Source: an uncultured Prevotella sp.
GTDB taxonomy: Bacteria; Bacteroidota; Bacteroidia; Bacteroidales; Bacteroidaceae
Direction: 5' to 3'
Assembly (NCBI GenBank): GCA_947072805.1
Contig: CAMTJK010000010.1
Coordinates: forward strand, 1-25,251
DNA: 25,251 nucleotides
Both the position numbers and the translations under genes were made by a program. Positions 17,141-25,251 of the stretch are shown in pieces; the first letter of the stretch is position 1, and each line of letters starts with the position of its first letter. The notes below the pieces were generated by a model. It was not told the origin of the DNA. It saw nothing but the letters and a program-made list of their open reading frames with translations, and searched no databases.

Positions 17141-19345
17141 ATGAAAATGAATATAAAGAAATCATTGTTGAGAGTTGCCGGCTTCTTCTGCTTGTCCGGC
17201 AGCATGGTTCTCGCCTCATGTTCAGCAGAGCCGGATGATTCCGACCTCTATACCTTTACCGGCGAGACGATTGAGGACTTCATTGTCAATAATGAAGCTT
17301 CTTTCAGCGACTTCAATTATATATTGCAACGTGCAGGATATGACAGAATTCTGAGTTCTTATGGTACATACACGTGTTTCGTTCCCACCAATGAAGCGGT
17401 GAGGGCATATGTGAATGAATTGTATAATGACGAGGACGCTATGTTGCCCCATCACGGTATGCCTGAAGTAGCTGACAAGAACAACGTGCCTTTGGAGAAT
17501 CTTACTGACAGTCTTTGTCGCTCTATAGCAATGTATCATGTGGCAGGTATAGAATACAAGACCGCTTCTTTGGGAGTATCTGGTGTTGTTACTCCGTTGT
17601 CCGGTCCGCAGATTAATACAGGTATTGCTGAAAGTGGTGATGTAATCCTTAACGACAAGGCTGTCATTACAAATGCGGATTATGAGGTTGTAAACGGTAT
17701 TGTTCATGTAATCAATTCCGTTATACCTCGAGCAAACAAACTCATCTCTACAGACTTGCTCAAGGACGGTCGTTTTTCTATCTTCTCCGAAGCATTGCGT
17801 CTTACCGGACTTGACCAGCAGATGGAACGCATAAAGAAGAATCCCTCTGCTATTGAAGCTCCGGAAATAACACCGGGTGAAGACGGAGCTGATTCTTATT
17901 GGGTAACACCGGAACCGAGTGACGTAAAGTTCACTATATTTGCCGAGACAGACGAGGTGCTTCGTGCCAACGGTATCAACACTGTAGAAGACCTTGTAAG
18001 AAAGGCTGCAGAGTGGTATGGTAAAGCCGCTACCGGTAGTACACGTACAGATACGGAGGGATGGTACGACTGGTATCGCAACAACAATGTTACCATAGAT
18101 ACTGATGTAAATGGTGACTATACCAAAGAGAATCACGTGTTGAACATGTTCATACGTTACCATATCCTTGCTTATGGCGTGGCGAAGAATTCACTGACCA
18201 TTGATTATTGCGTTTACGACAAGTCCGGATGGTCTGGCGATTCCTATGATTACTACGAGACCACATTGCCCAAGACGCTTCTCAAGGTATGGTATGTTAA
18301 GAAGGAACAGAAATATTATATAAACCGTTATGTAACGAATAATACGTTGTCTGACGGAGTAGGTGAGAATGTTGAGACCATGGGCTCGGAAGCAATGCAC
18401 ACCTTGGTTTACCAGGGTGTATGGATTGATGTAGACAACTGTATCAGTTCTCTCAACGGATATATCTATCCTATCAATGATATCCTTGTTTATAACAGTC
18501 AGGTTCCCAATGGAGTGCTGAATGAGCGTATGCGTTTCGACACGTTGTCGATGCTCGGCGAGGTGATGAGTTCCGGCTTCAGAGGCATCTATTGTCAGGA
18601 CATGGTTTCACGAAGTGGAAACTCTACTGTTGGTCGAATACGTTTCCCCGTAGATTATTTTGACAATGTTGTGGTTTACAACGGCAACAAGACAAAGCTT
18701 GATATGAACCTTCTTGCCAACCCAGGTAATAACAGCTATCTATTGTATAAAGGAGACTCTTTCCAGGGCAAGGGTGTATATGATTTTGCCATCAAGTTGC
18801 CTCCTGTTCCGGATGGAATGTACGAGTTGCGCGTAGCAGCCACAAACTTCGGTCAGCGTGGTTCGATGATGCAGTTCTATTTGGGCGAGAGTCCGGACTT
18901 GAACGACTTGAAGCCAATAGATATTCCTATTGACCTTCGTCTTCCGACATCTACAACAAGTGGAACTGCTGAAGAGAATGCCCGTTTGCTATCTATCGGA
19001 TATTGTGAGGTAAACGATGAGGTAAACTACCCTGATGCCTATGCTGACAGAGGCGTAGAGTCTGACAAGGTTATGCGCACACATAGCTATATGCGTGACG
19101 GTTTGTCTATCGTAAAAGAGTCAGACGGCAGCAACTCCAAGCCTGTTAAATATAATGCACGATTTGCCGGATATCAGCTGCGTAGAATCCTTACAAAGGA
19201 GAATCTGAAGCAGAGGGATTATTGGCTGCGTGTGAAGAGCGTGCTTCCCAAGTATGACGATAAGAAGTTCCAGCTTGACTATATCGAGATTGTTCCACAG
19301 CGTGTATATGACGGCGTGGGTGCATACAGAGAAGATTTGTATTAA
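17141..19345 (+). CDS. FAS1-domain lipoprotein with C-terminal beta-rich domain
   Basis: Surface lipoprotein with lipobox LAS-C27. Two FAS1 modules are visible. The first, ~37-196, has TCFVPTNEAVRAYV (78-91) and closes with NGIVHVINSVIP (185-196). The second, ~203-452, has FTIFAETDEVLRAN (264-277) and closes with NGYIYPINDILVY (439-451), with a long insertion rich in Tyr, Trp and Asp (~300-400). Residues ~470-734 form a separate beta-rich region with PDGMYELRVAATNFGQRG (557-574), which looks like a beta-sandwich binding domain; I cannot name its family. It begins 15 nt after the SusD gene, in the position usually held by SusE/SusF-like surface binding proteins, so an accessory ligand-capture role is inferred. 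Confidence 0.8.
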   Translation: MKMNIKKSLLRVAGFFCLSGSMVLASCSAEPDDSDLYTFTGETIEDFIVNNEASFSDFNYILQRAGYDRILSSYGTYTCFVPTNEAVRAYVNELYNDEDAMLPHHGMPEVADKNNVPLENLTDSLCRSIAMYHVAGIEYKTASLGVSGVVTPLSGPQINTGIAESGDVILNDKAVITNADYEVVNGIVHVINSVIPRANKLISTDLLKDGRFSIFSEALRLTGLDQQMERIKKNPSAIEAPEITPGEDGADSYWVTPEPSDVKFTIFAETDEVLRANGINTVEDLVRKAAEWYGKAATGSTRTDTEGWYDWYRNNNVTIDTDVNGDYTKENHVLNMFIRYHILAYGVAKNSLTIDYCVYDKSGWSGDSYDYYETTLPKTLLKVWYVKKEQKYYINRYVTNNTLSDGVGENVETMGSEAMHTLVYQGVWIDVDNCISSLNGYIYPINDILVYNSQVPNGVLNERMRFDTLSMLGEVMSSGFRGIYCQDMVSRSGNSTVGRIRFPVDYFDNVVVYNGNKTKLDMNLLANPGNNSYLLYKGDSFQGKGVYDFAIKLPPVPDGMYELRVAATNFGQRGSMMQFYLGESPDLNDLKPIDIPIDLRLPTSTTSGTAEENARLLSIGYCEVNDEVNYPDAYADRGVESDKVMRTHSYMRDGLSIVKESDGSNSKPVKYNARFAGYQLRRILTKENLKQRDYWLRVKSVLPKYDDKKFQLDYIEIVPQRVYDGVGAYREDLY

Positions 19346-19370
19346 TTAGTAACGGTAAACAAAAGATTAT

Positions 19371-21137
19371 ATGAAGCGAAATAAAATAATATATGGCATG
19401 ATTGCGGCGACAACATTGTTTGCCGCATCATGTACCGACTTCGATGATTATAATGAAGCGTACACAGACAACAACCCGCAGGGCACACAGACGTTGTGGG
19501 ATAATATTTCTGCAAATGGAAATTTGTCGCAGTTCGCTGAAATATTGAAGAAGGTAAACTTCGACAAAGAACTACAGAATACACGTACCTATACGGTATG
19601 GGCTCCGGTGGATGGCAGTTATGATGTCAATGAGTTGCTGAGCAAATACAGTAACGACAATGATCTTCTGAAGAAGTTTGTAAACAGCCATGTAGCCAAC
19701 TACAACTATACATTGTCTGGCGAAGTTGATGCCAACGTACACACTCTGAACGGGAAATCGTTTGCACTTCAGGGAAATGGTAGCAACTATACATACGATG
19801 GCGTTAAGATTACGAACCCAAATCTTCCGAACCTCAACGGTATACTGCACACGATTGACGGTTATGCCCTTTTCTTGCCCAACATATACGAGCACATTTT
19901 CGATATGACCGGTTATGAAACGGATTCTATTAAGAATCTTTTCGACAGGTATGAGAACGAATATCTTGACAAATCGCAAAGCATTGAGGGCGGTATGGAT
20001 GAGGAAGGAAACCAAACATATATCGATTCAGTTATGGTTGTTTCCAATTCCTTGATAGATAGGGATTATCTGAATGCCAATATCATTCATGAAGACAGTA
20101 ACTTCACTATGCTCATTCCCAATAATGATGCTTTCGATAAGGCTTACAATCAGATAAGCAAACTCTATAATTATGCTGCGGTAACACAGTATTGGGAACC
20201 GTCAAAGGCTATTCCCGAGCCACCAACTCCTTCTAAAGAAACAACAGTTGAGGGTTTTGCCGATTCTCTTACCATTCGTAATATCGTTGCGAATACTGTT
20301 TTCAACAACAACGGATATTATAACCGTTGGCTCGTGGATCCCGAATATGTAAACAAGAGTGATACTCTTTATAATACAAGGAATAGGAAACTCTCTAACG
20401 GTCCGGAAATTCTGTCACATACTGTAGGTGATGTACAGAGGATGAGCAACGGATATGTTAGAGTAGTTGATAGTCTGGCATACCTGCCGTGGGAGACTTA
20501 CAACCCAGAAATAAATGTAAGTCTTAGCACTTCCAACATGCCACTTGTTTCCGGAATACAGGGTACACAGCCGACATCCAGAACGTTGTATCTTGACGAG
20601 CAAGGAAATATCACCCAATCTACGAGCGGAAAAGTAAGATATACAGCCCGTTATCTTGATTTCGTTCCTGCCGATGATTATTCGAATCCGAAGATATATT
20701 TCAATGTTAGCGATGTCCGTTCCACCACTTACAATGTATATGTTGCTTTGGTGCCGTCAGACACCATTGAAGGCGGTGTACAAAGAGCAAACAAGTTTGA
20801 GGTAGCCCTTAGTTATGCTGACAAGAATGGAAATCTTTCCGGTTCAGGTTCTAAGATGTTTACCAACAGCTTCAACAACTGGAAGAATTCAGTAGAAACA
20901 TCTAAACTTGTCTTATCTCCCGATACTATTATAAAGCCCGACACTATTTTGGTAGGTCAGGTTACGTTCCCGGTATCCTATTATGGTCTGACCAATAGCA
21001 AGGCTATGGTAAGAATCGAGGGTAAGCGTAGTACATGGAATACATCCGAGTATACAAAGATCGACAATAGAATACGTCTCTTGGGTATTATATTGCGTCC
21101 GGTTGAATATGATGAATACTTAAAAAAAGATGAATGA
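19371..21137 (+). CDS. FAS1-domain lipoprotein, translationally coupled to the second SusC
   Basis: Surface lipoprotein with lipobox AAS-C21. FAS1 module one (~40-170) has YTVWAPVDGSYDV (74-86) and NGILHTIDGYALFLP (156-170). Module two (~175-375) has FTMLIPNNDAFDKAY (245-259) and NGYVRVVDSLAYLP (360-373). Residues ~385-588 are beta-rich, with YNVYVALVPSDT (454-465), and may be a ligand-binding domain like the C-terminal part of the preceding FAS1 protein; I see no firm family match. The stop codon overlaps the first possible ATG of the following SusC gene (ATGA at 21134-21137). Such coupling suggests that it is made in step with that transporter and may be its accessory subunit. Confidence 0.8.
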   Translation: MKRNKIIYGMIAATTLFAASCTDFDDYNEAYTDNNPQGTQTLWDNISANGNLSQFAEILKKVNFDKELQNTRTYTVWAPVDGSYDVNELLSKYSNDNDLLKKFVNSHVANYNYTLSGEVDANVHTLNGKSFALQGNGSNYTYDGVKITNPNLPNLNGILHTIDGYALFLPNIYEHIFDMTGYETDSIKNLFDRYENEYLDKSQSIEGGMDEEGNQTYIDSVMVVSNSLIDRDYLNANIIHEDSNFTMLIPNNDAFDKAYNQISKLYNYAAVTQYWEPSKAIPEPPTPSKETTVEGFADSLTIRNIVANTVFNNNGYYNRWLVDPEYVNKSDTLYNTRNRKLSNGPEILSHTVGDVQRMSNGYVRVVDSLAYLPWETYNPEINVSLSTSNMPLVSGIQGTQPTSRTLYLDEQGNITQSTSGKVRYTARYLDFVPADDYSNPKIYFNVSDVRSTTYNVYVALVPSDTIEGGVQRANKFEVALSYADKNGNLSGSGSKMFTNSFNNWKNSVETSKLVLSPDTIIKPDTILVGQVTFPVSYYGLTNSKAMVRIEGKRSTWNTSEYTKIDNRIRLLGIILRPVEYDEYLKKDE

Positions 21138-24100
21138 ATATGAACTGCTTTAGATATACAATGGAAAAGTCGTTTCTAAGAAACGTTCTTTACTCGATTA
21201 TGGCGTTAATGGTTGCCACACCGGCTATTGCCCAGGATGACGCCACCGACGAAGAGTACACCGGTGAGGAAGTAGTGGTAAAGCGCCCAAAGAAGGTCAC
21301 TGCCGAGAAATACGAACTTGTTCCGGTCAAGGGTATCATCTTCGACGAAGCAACAAGAAAGCCCTTAGGTGGTGTTCAGATTAAAATGCTCGGCAACAGC
21401 CGTTATACGGCGATGTCCGATGATGAGGGTAAGTTCACCATCAAGGTGCCGACGTTTGCCACCTCGCTTTTTGTACATTCACCCGAATTCCTTTCGCAGC
21501 AGGTGGCCATTCCTGCCGGTGAGGATGCCGAAGTGAAAGTATATATGCTTAGTGACAAGTATCGTCCTATGTATGAGGATGCCACTGTCATTACAGCAAA
21601 ACGCAGCTTCACATCGAAAGCAGTCCAGAACGTAACTGCCGATACGGAGATAGAGGAGAATCTCTTGGCTGATATGCGTTCCATTCAACGTTCTGCAGCT
21701 CCCGGCATTGGTAATGCCAATTTTATCCGCGGTATCAACTCCATCAATGCCAATGCCCAGCCGTTGATTATCGTTGATGGTGTAGAACTCGATATGCAGC
21801 TCTCGCGTGAAGTTCTTCACAGCGGCAACTACTTCAATATGCTGACAACGATCATGGCTGCCGACATTGAGAAGGTTACCGTACTGAAGAATGCCACTGC
21901 CCTCTATGGAGCACGTGGTGCCAACGGCGTGATTCTCATTGAGACAAAACGTGGTCACAGTATGGCAACACGTATCGATGCCAATCTTTCTGTTGGCTTA
22001 AGCCTCGTACCCCACTTGCCTACCATGATGAATGCGAGCCAGTATCGTACATATGCTACTGAAATGATAGGTACGATGGACGGAATGAAGTATTCAACAC
22101 CTTCGTTGAACTTCCTCAATGACGATCCTAACGGCTATTATTATCAGATGTATCACAATAATACTGACTGGCAGGATGAGGTGTACCGCACAGCGCTGAC
22201 ACAGAACTATAGCATCAATGTGCAGGGTGGTGACAACGTAGGTATGTACAATCTGTCTGTGGGATTAGTCGATGCCAACAGCACGGCTGATTATAATGAC
22301 TATAACCGTATCAACGTTCGTTTCAACACCGACATCAGCATCATCCGCAACCTTACGACCAAGTTCAATATCGCAATCTCGCGTGTTACGAGCAATCTAC
22401 GTGATGATGGCATTCAGGAAGACCTTACTAAGTCTACCCCGACTTCGCCCACTTTCCTTGCCAACATAAAGTCTCCGTTGCTTTCGCCTTATCAGTACAA
22501 CAAGTACCTTGGCGGATTCTCCGACCTGCTCAGCGAGGCCGACGATTTGTTTGCTTCTTTAGGTGACGGATTCTCACTTGGTAACCCGCTCGGTATTCTT
22601 GAAGAAGCCGACGGAGTAAACAAGAATTATCTTGAGAACACCAATTTTATGGCAATGCTGGAACCGACATACAAGATAAACAAAGACCTAAGCATTACCA
22701 CGGCGTTCAGCTACAGTCTTAATCGTAACTCGCAGCGCTACACACGTCCGCATACTTATACTCCGGAGTTTACTGTTCCTGCACTTGGTAATGTCTTCAA
22801 CAAGTACGCTTCACTATTTTCGAAAGAGAACAATGTGATGAGCAATACCCACATCGACTATAATCACATGTTCGGTTCTCACAACGTAAGCGCATTTGCC
22901 GGTTTCCGTTTCAACTACTTCTCGTTTGATAACGATTTACTTGCTACAGAATATACCAACGACGAGATGCTGCAGAGCGCACCGCACATCGATGCATCCG
23001 ACAGCCACTATCTTACTGTAGACGGTAATAACGATGTATGGAAGCAGTTCCAGTGGTACGCTAATGTGGATTACAATTATCAGAACAAATACTTCCTCAC
23101 CCTTTCGCTACTTGCCGAGGCCAACAGTCGTTTCGGTAAGAATGCCGACGGATTGAAACTGTGCGGTGTCCAGTGGGCGATGTTCCCGAGCATACAGGCA
23201 GGATGGGTGCTTACCAATGAGAAGTGGTTCCCGAAGAACAAGGGTATCGACTATCTGCGTGTAAATGCCGGTTATGACATCAGCGGTAACGATGATATCA
23301 ACAACTACGCTTCACGTACCATTTACTCCATGGTTAAATACAACTACATGTTTAATGGTCTGCAGCTTACCAATATAGGTAACGACAAGATACAGTGGGA
23401 GAGAACACAGAAGTTCAATGTGGGCTTGCAGGCAAACTTCCTGCACAACCGTTTGGGCGTTTCGTTCGACTACTTCATCCATAAGACCGACAATCTGCTC
23501 ACTTTGAAAAGCTTCTCCGACCCTATCAGCGGTATCAACCGCTACTGGACCAACTCGGGTGAATTGCAGAACACCGGTTTCGAAGCCTCTGTTACTGCAA
23601 AGCCCATTGTAACGAAAGCCTGGAATGTCGAGGTGGGAGCCAGCGTAGGTCACTATAAGAACGAGGTAACAAAACTGCCTGATGGCGACTACACCTCTTC
23701 TGTTTATGGTACAGACAATATCATAACCTCTGTAGGCAATCCTGTAGCCTTGTTCTACGGTTACAAGACCGCTGGTGTGTTCAGCACCGATGCCGATGCT
23801 CTTGCAGCAGGCAAGCCAGATGTCGATGGAACGAAGCACTATCTTTATATGATAGATGAGACCGGAGCAAAACAAGACTTTAAGGCCGGTGACGTTCACT
23901 TTGTGGACACGAACAACGACGGATGCATAGATGAGAGTGACCGCACTGTCATCGGAGACCCCAACCCCGATATCTACGGTAACATCTTTGCTAACGTGAG
24001 CTGGAAGAACTTCACGTTGAGCCTGAATTTCAACTACAGCCTTGGCAACGATGTGTTCAACTATCAGCGTATGCTTCTCAACTCCGGAAGCAATCTCTGG

Positions 24101-24454
24101 AACCAGCAGGTGGCAATAACCAAGCACTGGCGTTACGATGGTCAGCAGACCGATATGCCACGCATTGCCTATGGCGACCCGATGCAGAACAATCGCTTCA
24201 GTGACCGTTGGGTGGAAGATGGTAGCTATCTGCGTCTGAAGACCCTGACGCTCTCTTATAAGGTGCCTGTAAACTTCACCTGGTTGCAGGGACTCACAGT
24301 GTGGGCACAGGCTGTAAACCTGTTCACGTTGAGTAACTATCTGGGAAGCGATCCCGAGTTCAGTGCAGGCAACGGCGTGTACTATCAGGGCATCGACTGC
24401 GGCAATATTGCACAGGGACGTGCGTTCACATTCGGATTAAAAGTAAATCTCTAA
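21134..24454 (+). CDS. SusC/RagA-family TonB-dependent outer-membrane transporter (second copy)
   Basis: Outer-membrane import barrel of the second pair. The first ATG (21134) overlaps the upstream stop; ATGs at 21140 and 21161 are alternatives. The last begins MEKSFLRN and gives the most typical signal peptide, cleaved after PAIA. After it comes an unusual charged stretch, with an acidic segment followed by VVVKRPKKVTAEKYELVP (47-64 from the first ATG), then a carboxypeptidase-regulatory-like domain (~65-138) and a plug with FIRGINSINANAQPLIIVDG (197-216) and EKVTVLKNATALYGARGANG (246-265). DTNNDGCIDESD (~924-935) and VEDGSYLRLKTLTLSYKVP (~1027-1045) are family hallmarks near the end. There is no STN domain. 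It differs clearly in sequence from the first SusC, so it is not a recent duplicate and may take a different ligand. Confidence 0.95.
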   Translation: MNMNCFRYTMEKSFLRNVLYSIMALMVATPAIAQDDATDEEYTGEEVVVKRPKKVTAEKYELVPVKGIIFDEATRKPLGGVQIKMLGNSRYTAMSDDEGKFTIKVPTFATSLFVHSPEFLSQQVAIPAGEDAEVKVYMLSDKYRPMYEDATVITAKRSFTSKAVQNVTADTEIEENLLADMRSIQRSAAPGIGNANFIRGINSINANAQPLIIVDGVELDMQLSREVLHSGNYFNMLTTIMAADIEKVTVLKNATALYGARGANGVILIETKRGHSMATRIDANLSVGLSLVPHLPTMMNASQYRTYATEMIGTMDGMKYSTPSLNFLNDDPNGYYYQMYHNNTDWQDEVYRTALTQNYSINVQGGDNVGMYNLSVGLVDANSTADYNDYNRINVRFNTDISIIRNLTTKFNIAISRVTSNLRDDGIQEDLTKSTPTSPTFLANIKSPLLSPYQYNKYLGGFSDLLSEADDLFASLGDGFSLGNPLGILEEADGVNKNYLENTNFMAMLEPTYKINKDLSITTAFSYSLNRNSQRYTRPHTYTPEFTVPALGNVFNKYASLFSKENNVMSNTHIDYNHMFGSHNVSAFAGFRFNYFSFDNDLLATEYTNDEMLQSAPHIDASDSHYLTVDGNNDVWKQFQWYANVDYNYQNKYFLTLSLLAEANSRFGKNADGLKLCGVQWAMFPSIQAGWVLTNEKWFPKNKGIDYLRVNAGYDISGNDDINNYASRTIYSMVKYNYMFNGLQLTNIGNDKIQWERTQKFNVGLQANFLHNRLGVSFDYFIHKTDNLLTLKSFSDPISGINRYWTNSGELQNTGFEASVTAKPIVTKAWNVEVGASVGHYKNEVTKLPDGDYTSSVYGTDNIITSVGNPVALFYGYKTAGVFSTDADALAAGKPDVDGTKHYLYMIDETGAKQDFKAGDVHFVDTNNDGCIDESDRTVIGDPNPDIYGNIFANVSWKNFTLSLNFNYSLGNDVFNYQRMLLNSGSNLWNQQVAITKHWRYDGQQTDMPRIAYGDPMQNNRFSDRWVEDGSYLRLKTLTLSYKVPVNFTWLQGLTVWAQAVNLFTLSNYLGSDPEFSAGNGVYYQGIDCGNIAQGRAFTFGLKVNL

Positions 24455-24467
24455 ACAATACGACAAT

Positions 24468-25251
24468 ATGAAAAAAGCAATATTTTTCTTCATAAGTATG
24501 ATGGCACTGTCATTGTCGTCGTGCAGCGATATGCTTGACGTTGAAGATAAGCGTCATCTCGACGGAGATGCAACCATCGACTCCAAGACCGACTCTCTCT
24601 TCTATGCCTGGGGTATCATGCAGGCAATGCAGCAGGCTGCCGACATTTATGTGGTGCAGAATGAGATGCGTGGCGATTTGGTGACAACGACAAGCTATTC
24701 CAGCACACATCTGCGTGAGATGGCAGACTATACAGCCACCACCGCCAACAAGTACGACAGTGCATATGTTTATTATAAGGTGATAAACAACTGCAACAAC
24801 TACATTGCACACCGTGATACAGCTCTCTACAACGGTAGTTACAACGTTACGCTTGAGGAGTATGCCAGTGTGTATGCTTTCCGTGCATGGGCATATATCC
24901 AGCTTGCTCGTATGTATGGCAGAGTGAAATTCTTCACTCATCCGCTTACCACAATCAGTCAGATAGACAGCGACAACTCTCCCGAACTTGACCTTTATCA
25001 GATTATAGACGCGCTCGCTCCAGACCTGGAGAAGTTCACGGGATACGCAGTACCGATGCCAAGTTATATACAGAAAGTTGGTAATACTAATTTGGGCGCA
25101 GCAAAGGAAATTGCCATGGGACGTTGTTATATTCCTGTAGATGTTATTCTGGGTGAGATGTATCTTGAGAGAGGAAGATATCTCGATGCTGCAAAGCATT
25201 ATTATCGCTATCTTTATGATAATAAGCTCCTGGCAATTAATTTCAAAGCTT
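24468..25251 (+). CDS. SusD/RagB-like lipoprotein, 3' end beyond the window
   Basis: Starts at ATG 24468, 13 nt after the second SusC, and stays open to the right edge (261 codons visible). The lipoprotein signal is MKKAIFFFISMMALSLSS-C19. Typical SusD N-terminal features are the lipobox followed by DMLDVEDKRHL, the helical repeat segment containing YAFRAWAYIQLARMYGRVKF (~139-158) and a later TPR-like helix pair VILGEMYLERGRYLDAAKHY (~225-244). The C-terminal family motif lies outside the window. Together with position this makes it the lid of the second SusC. About half of the expected ~550-600 residues are present. Confidence 0.9.
   Translation, partial: MKKAIFFFISMMALSLSSCSDMLDVEDKRHLDGDATIDSKTDSLFYAWGIMQAMQQAADIYVVQNEMRGDLVTTTSYSSTHLREMADYTATTANKYDSAYVYYKVINNCNNYIAHRDTALYNGSYNVTLEEYASVYAFRAWAYIQLARMYGRVKFFTHPLTTISQIDSDNSPELDLYQIIDALAPDLEKFTGYAVPMPSYIQKVGNTNLGAAKEIAMGRCYIPVDVILGEMYLERGRYLDAAKHYYRYLYDNKLLAINFKA

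Noticed and set aside
24510..25199. 229-codon reverse-strand open frame at the right end
   Set aside because: It is antisense to the partial SusD gene that starts at 24468, whose lipobox, spacing after SusC and helical motifs identify it as the true gene.
25246..25251. Window ends exactly on a HindIII site (AAGCTT), suggesting a cloning junction
   Set aside because: The left end has no such site and several HindIII sites occur inside the window, so this may be coincidence. It does not affect the annotation beyond the cut SusD gene.
385..25251. A single polysaccharide utilization locus covering all nine genes
   Set aside because: The lyase and the multimodular protein each have their own promoter and terminator, so membership of the FAS1/SusCD operon in a pectin system is not supported by transcription structure.

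Overview
The window looks like a piece of a Bacteroidales chromosome, most likely Prevotella or a close relative. Four things point there: SusC/SusD pairs, lipoprotein signal peptides ending in Ser-Cys, C-terminal tails of the type IX secretion (T9SS) kind (for example GMYIMNGKKFIVK), and promoters with the Bacteroidetes -7 motif TAnnTTTG. All nine genes are on the + strand. The last one runs off the right edge. I see no tRNA, rRNA, CRISPR array, transposase or regulator gene.

Region 1 (1-5035) is a monocistronic unit. A promoter at about 243-250 gives a roughly 130-nt leader with a long imperfect stem-loop at its 5' end. It drives a 1522-aa secreted protein with an N-terminal PL11-type rhamnogalacturonan lyase domain, a long autotransporter-like beta-strand repeat region and a T9SS tail. 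A hairpin terminator follows. Region 2 (5036-8643) is a second monocistronic unit: a 1139-aa secreted protein of alternating beta-rich and helical modules with a T9SS tail and a textbook intrinsic terminator.

Region 3 (8644-9058) is a 415-nt spacer with a degenerate 22-nt tandem repeat array, an 11-nt tandem repeat, a stem-loop and a promoter.

Region 4 (9059 to the end) is one tight operon of at least seven genes with gaps of 13 to 30 nt and one 4-nt overlap. Its order is FAS1x4 lipoprotein, SusC, SusD, FAS1x2 lipoprotein, FAS1x2 lipoprotein, SusC, SusD (cut by the edge). Each SusC/SusD pair should form a TonB-dependent outer-membrane importer with a surface lipoprotein lid. The three fasciclin-domain lipoproteins, with eight FAS1 modules between them, sit where SusE/SusF-like surface binding proteins usually occur. 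They are likely accessory ligand-binding or adhesion subunits. No enzyme is encoded in the visible part of this operon, so the imported substrate cannot be read from the sequence. The PL11 gene upstream suggests pectin or rhamnogalacturonan, but it is transcribed separately, so the link is weak.
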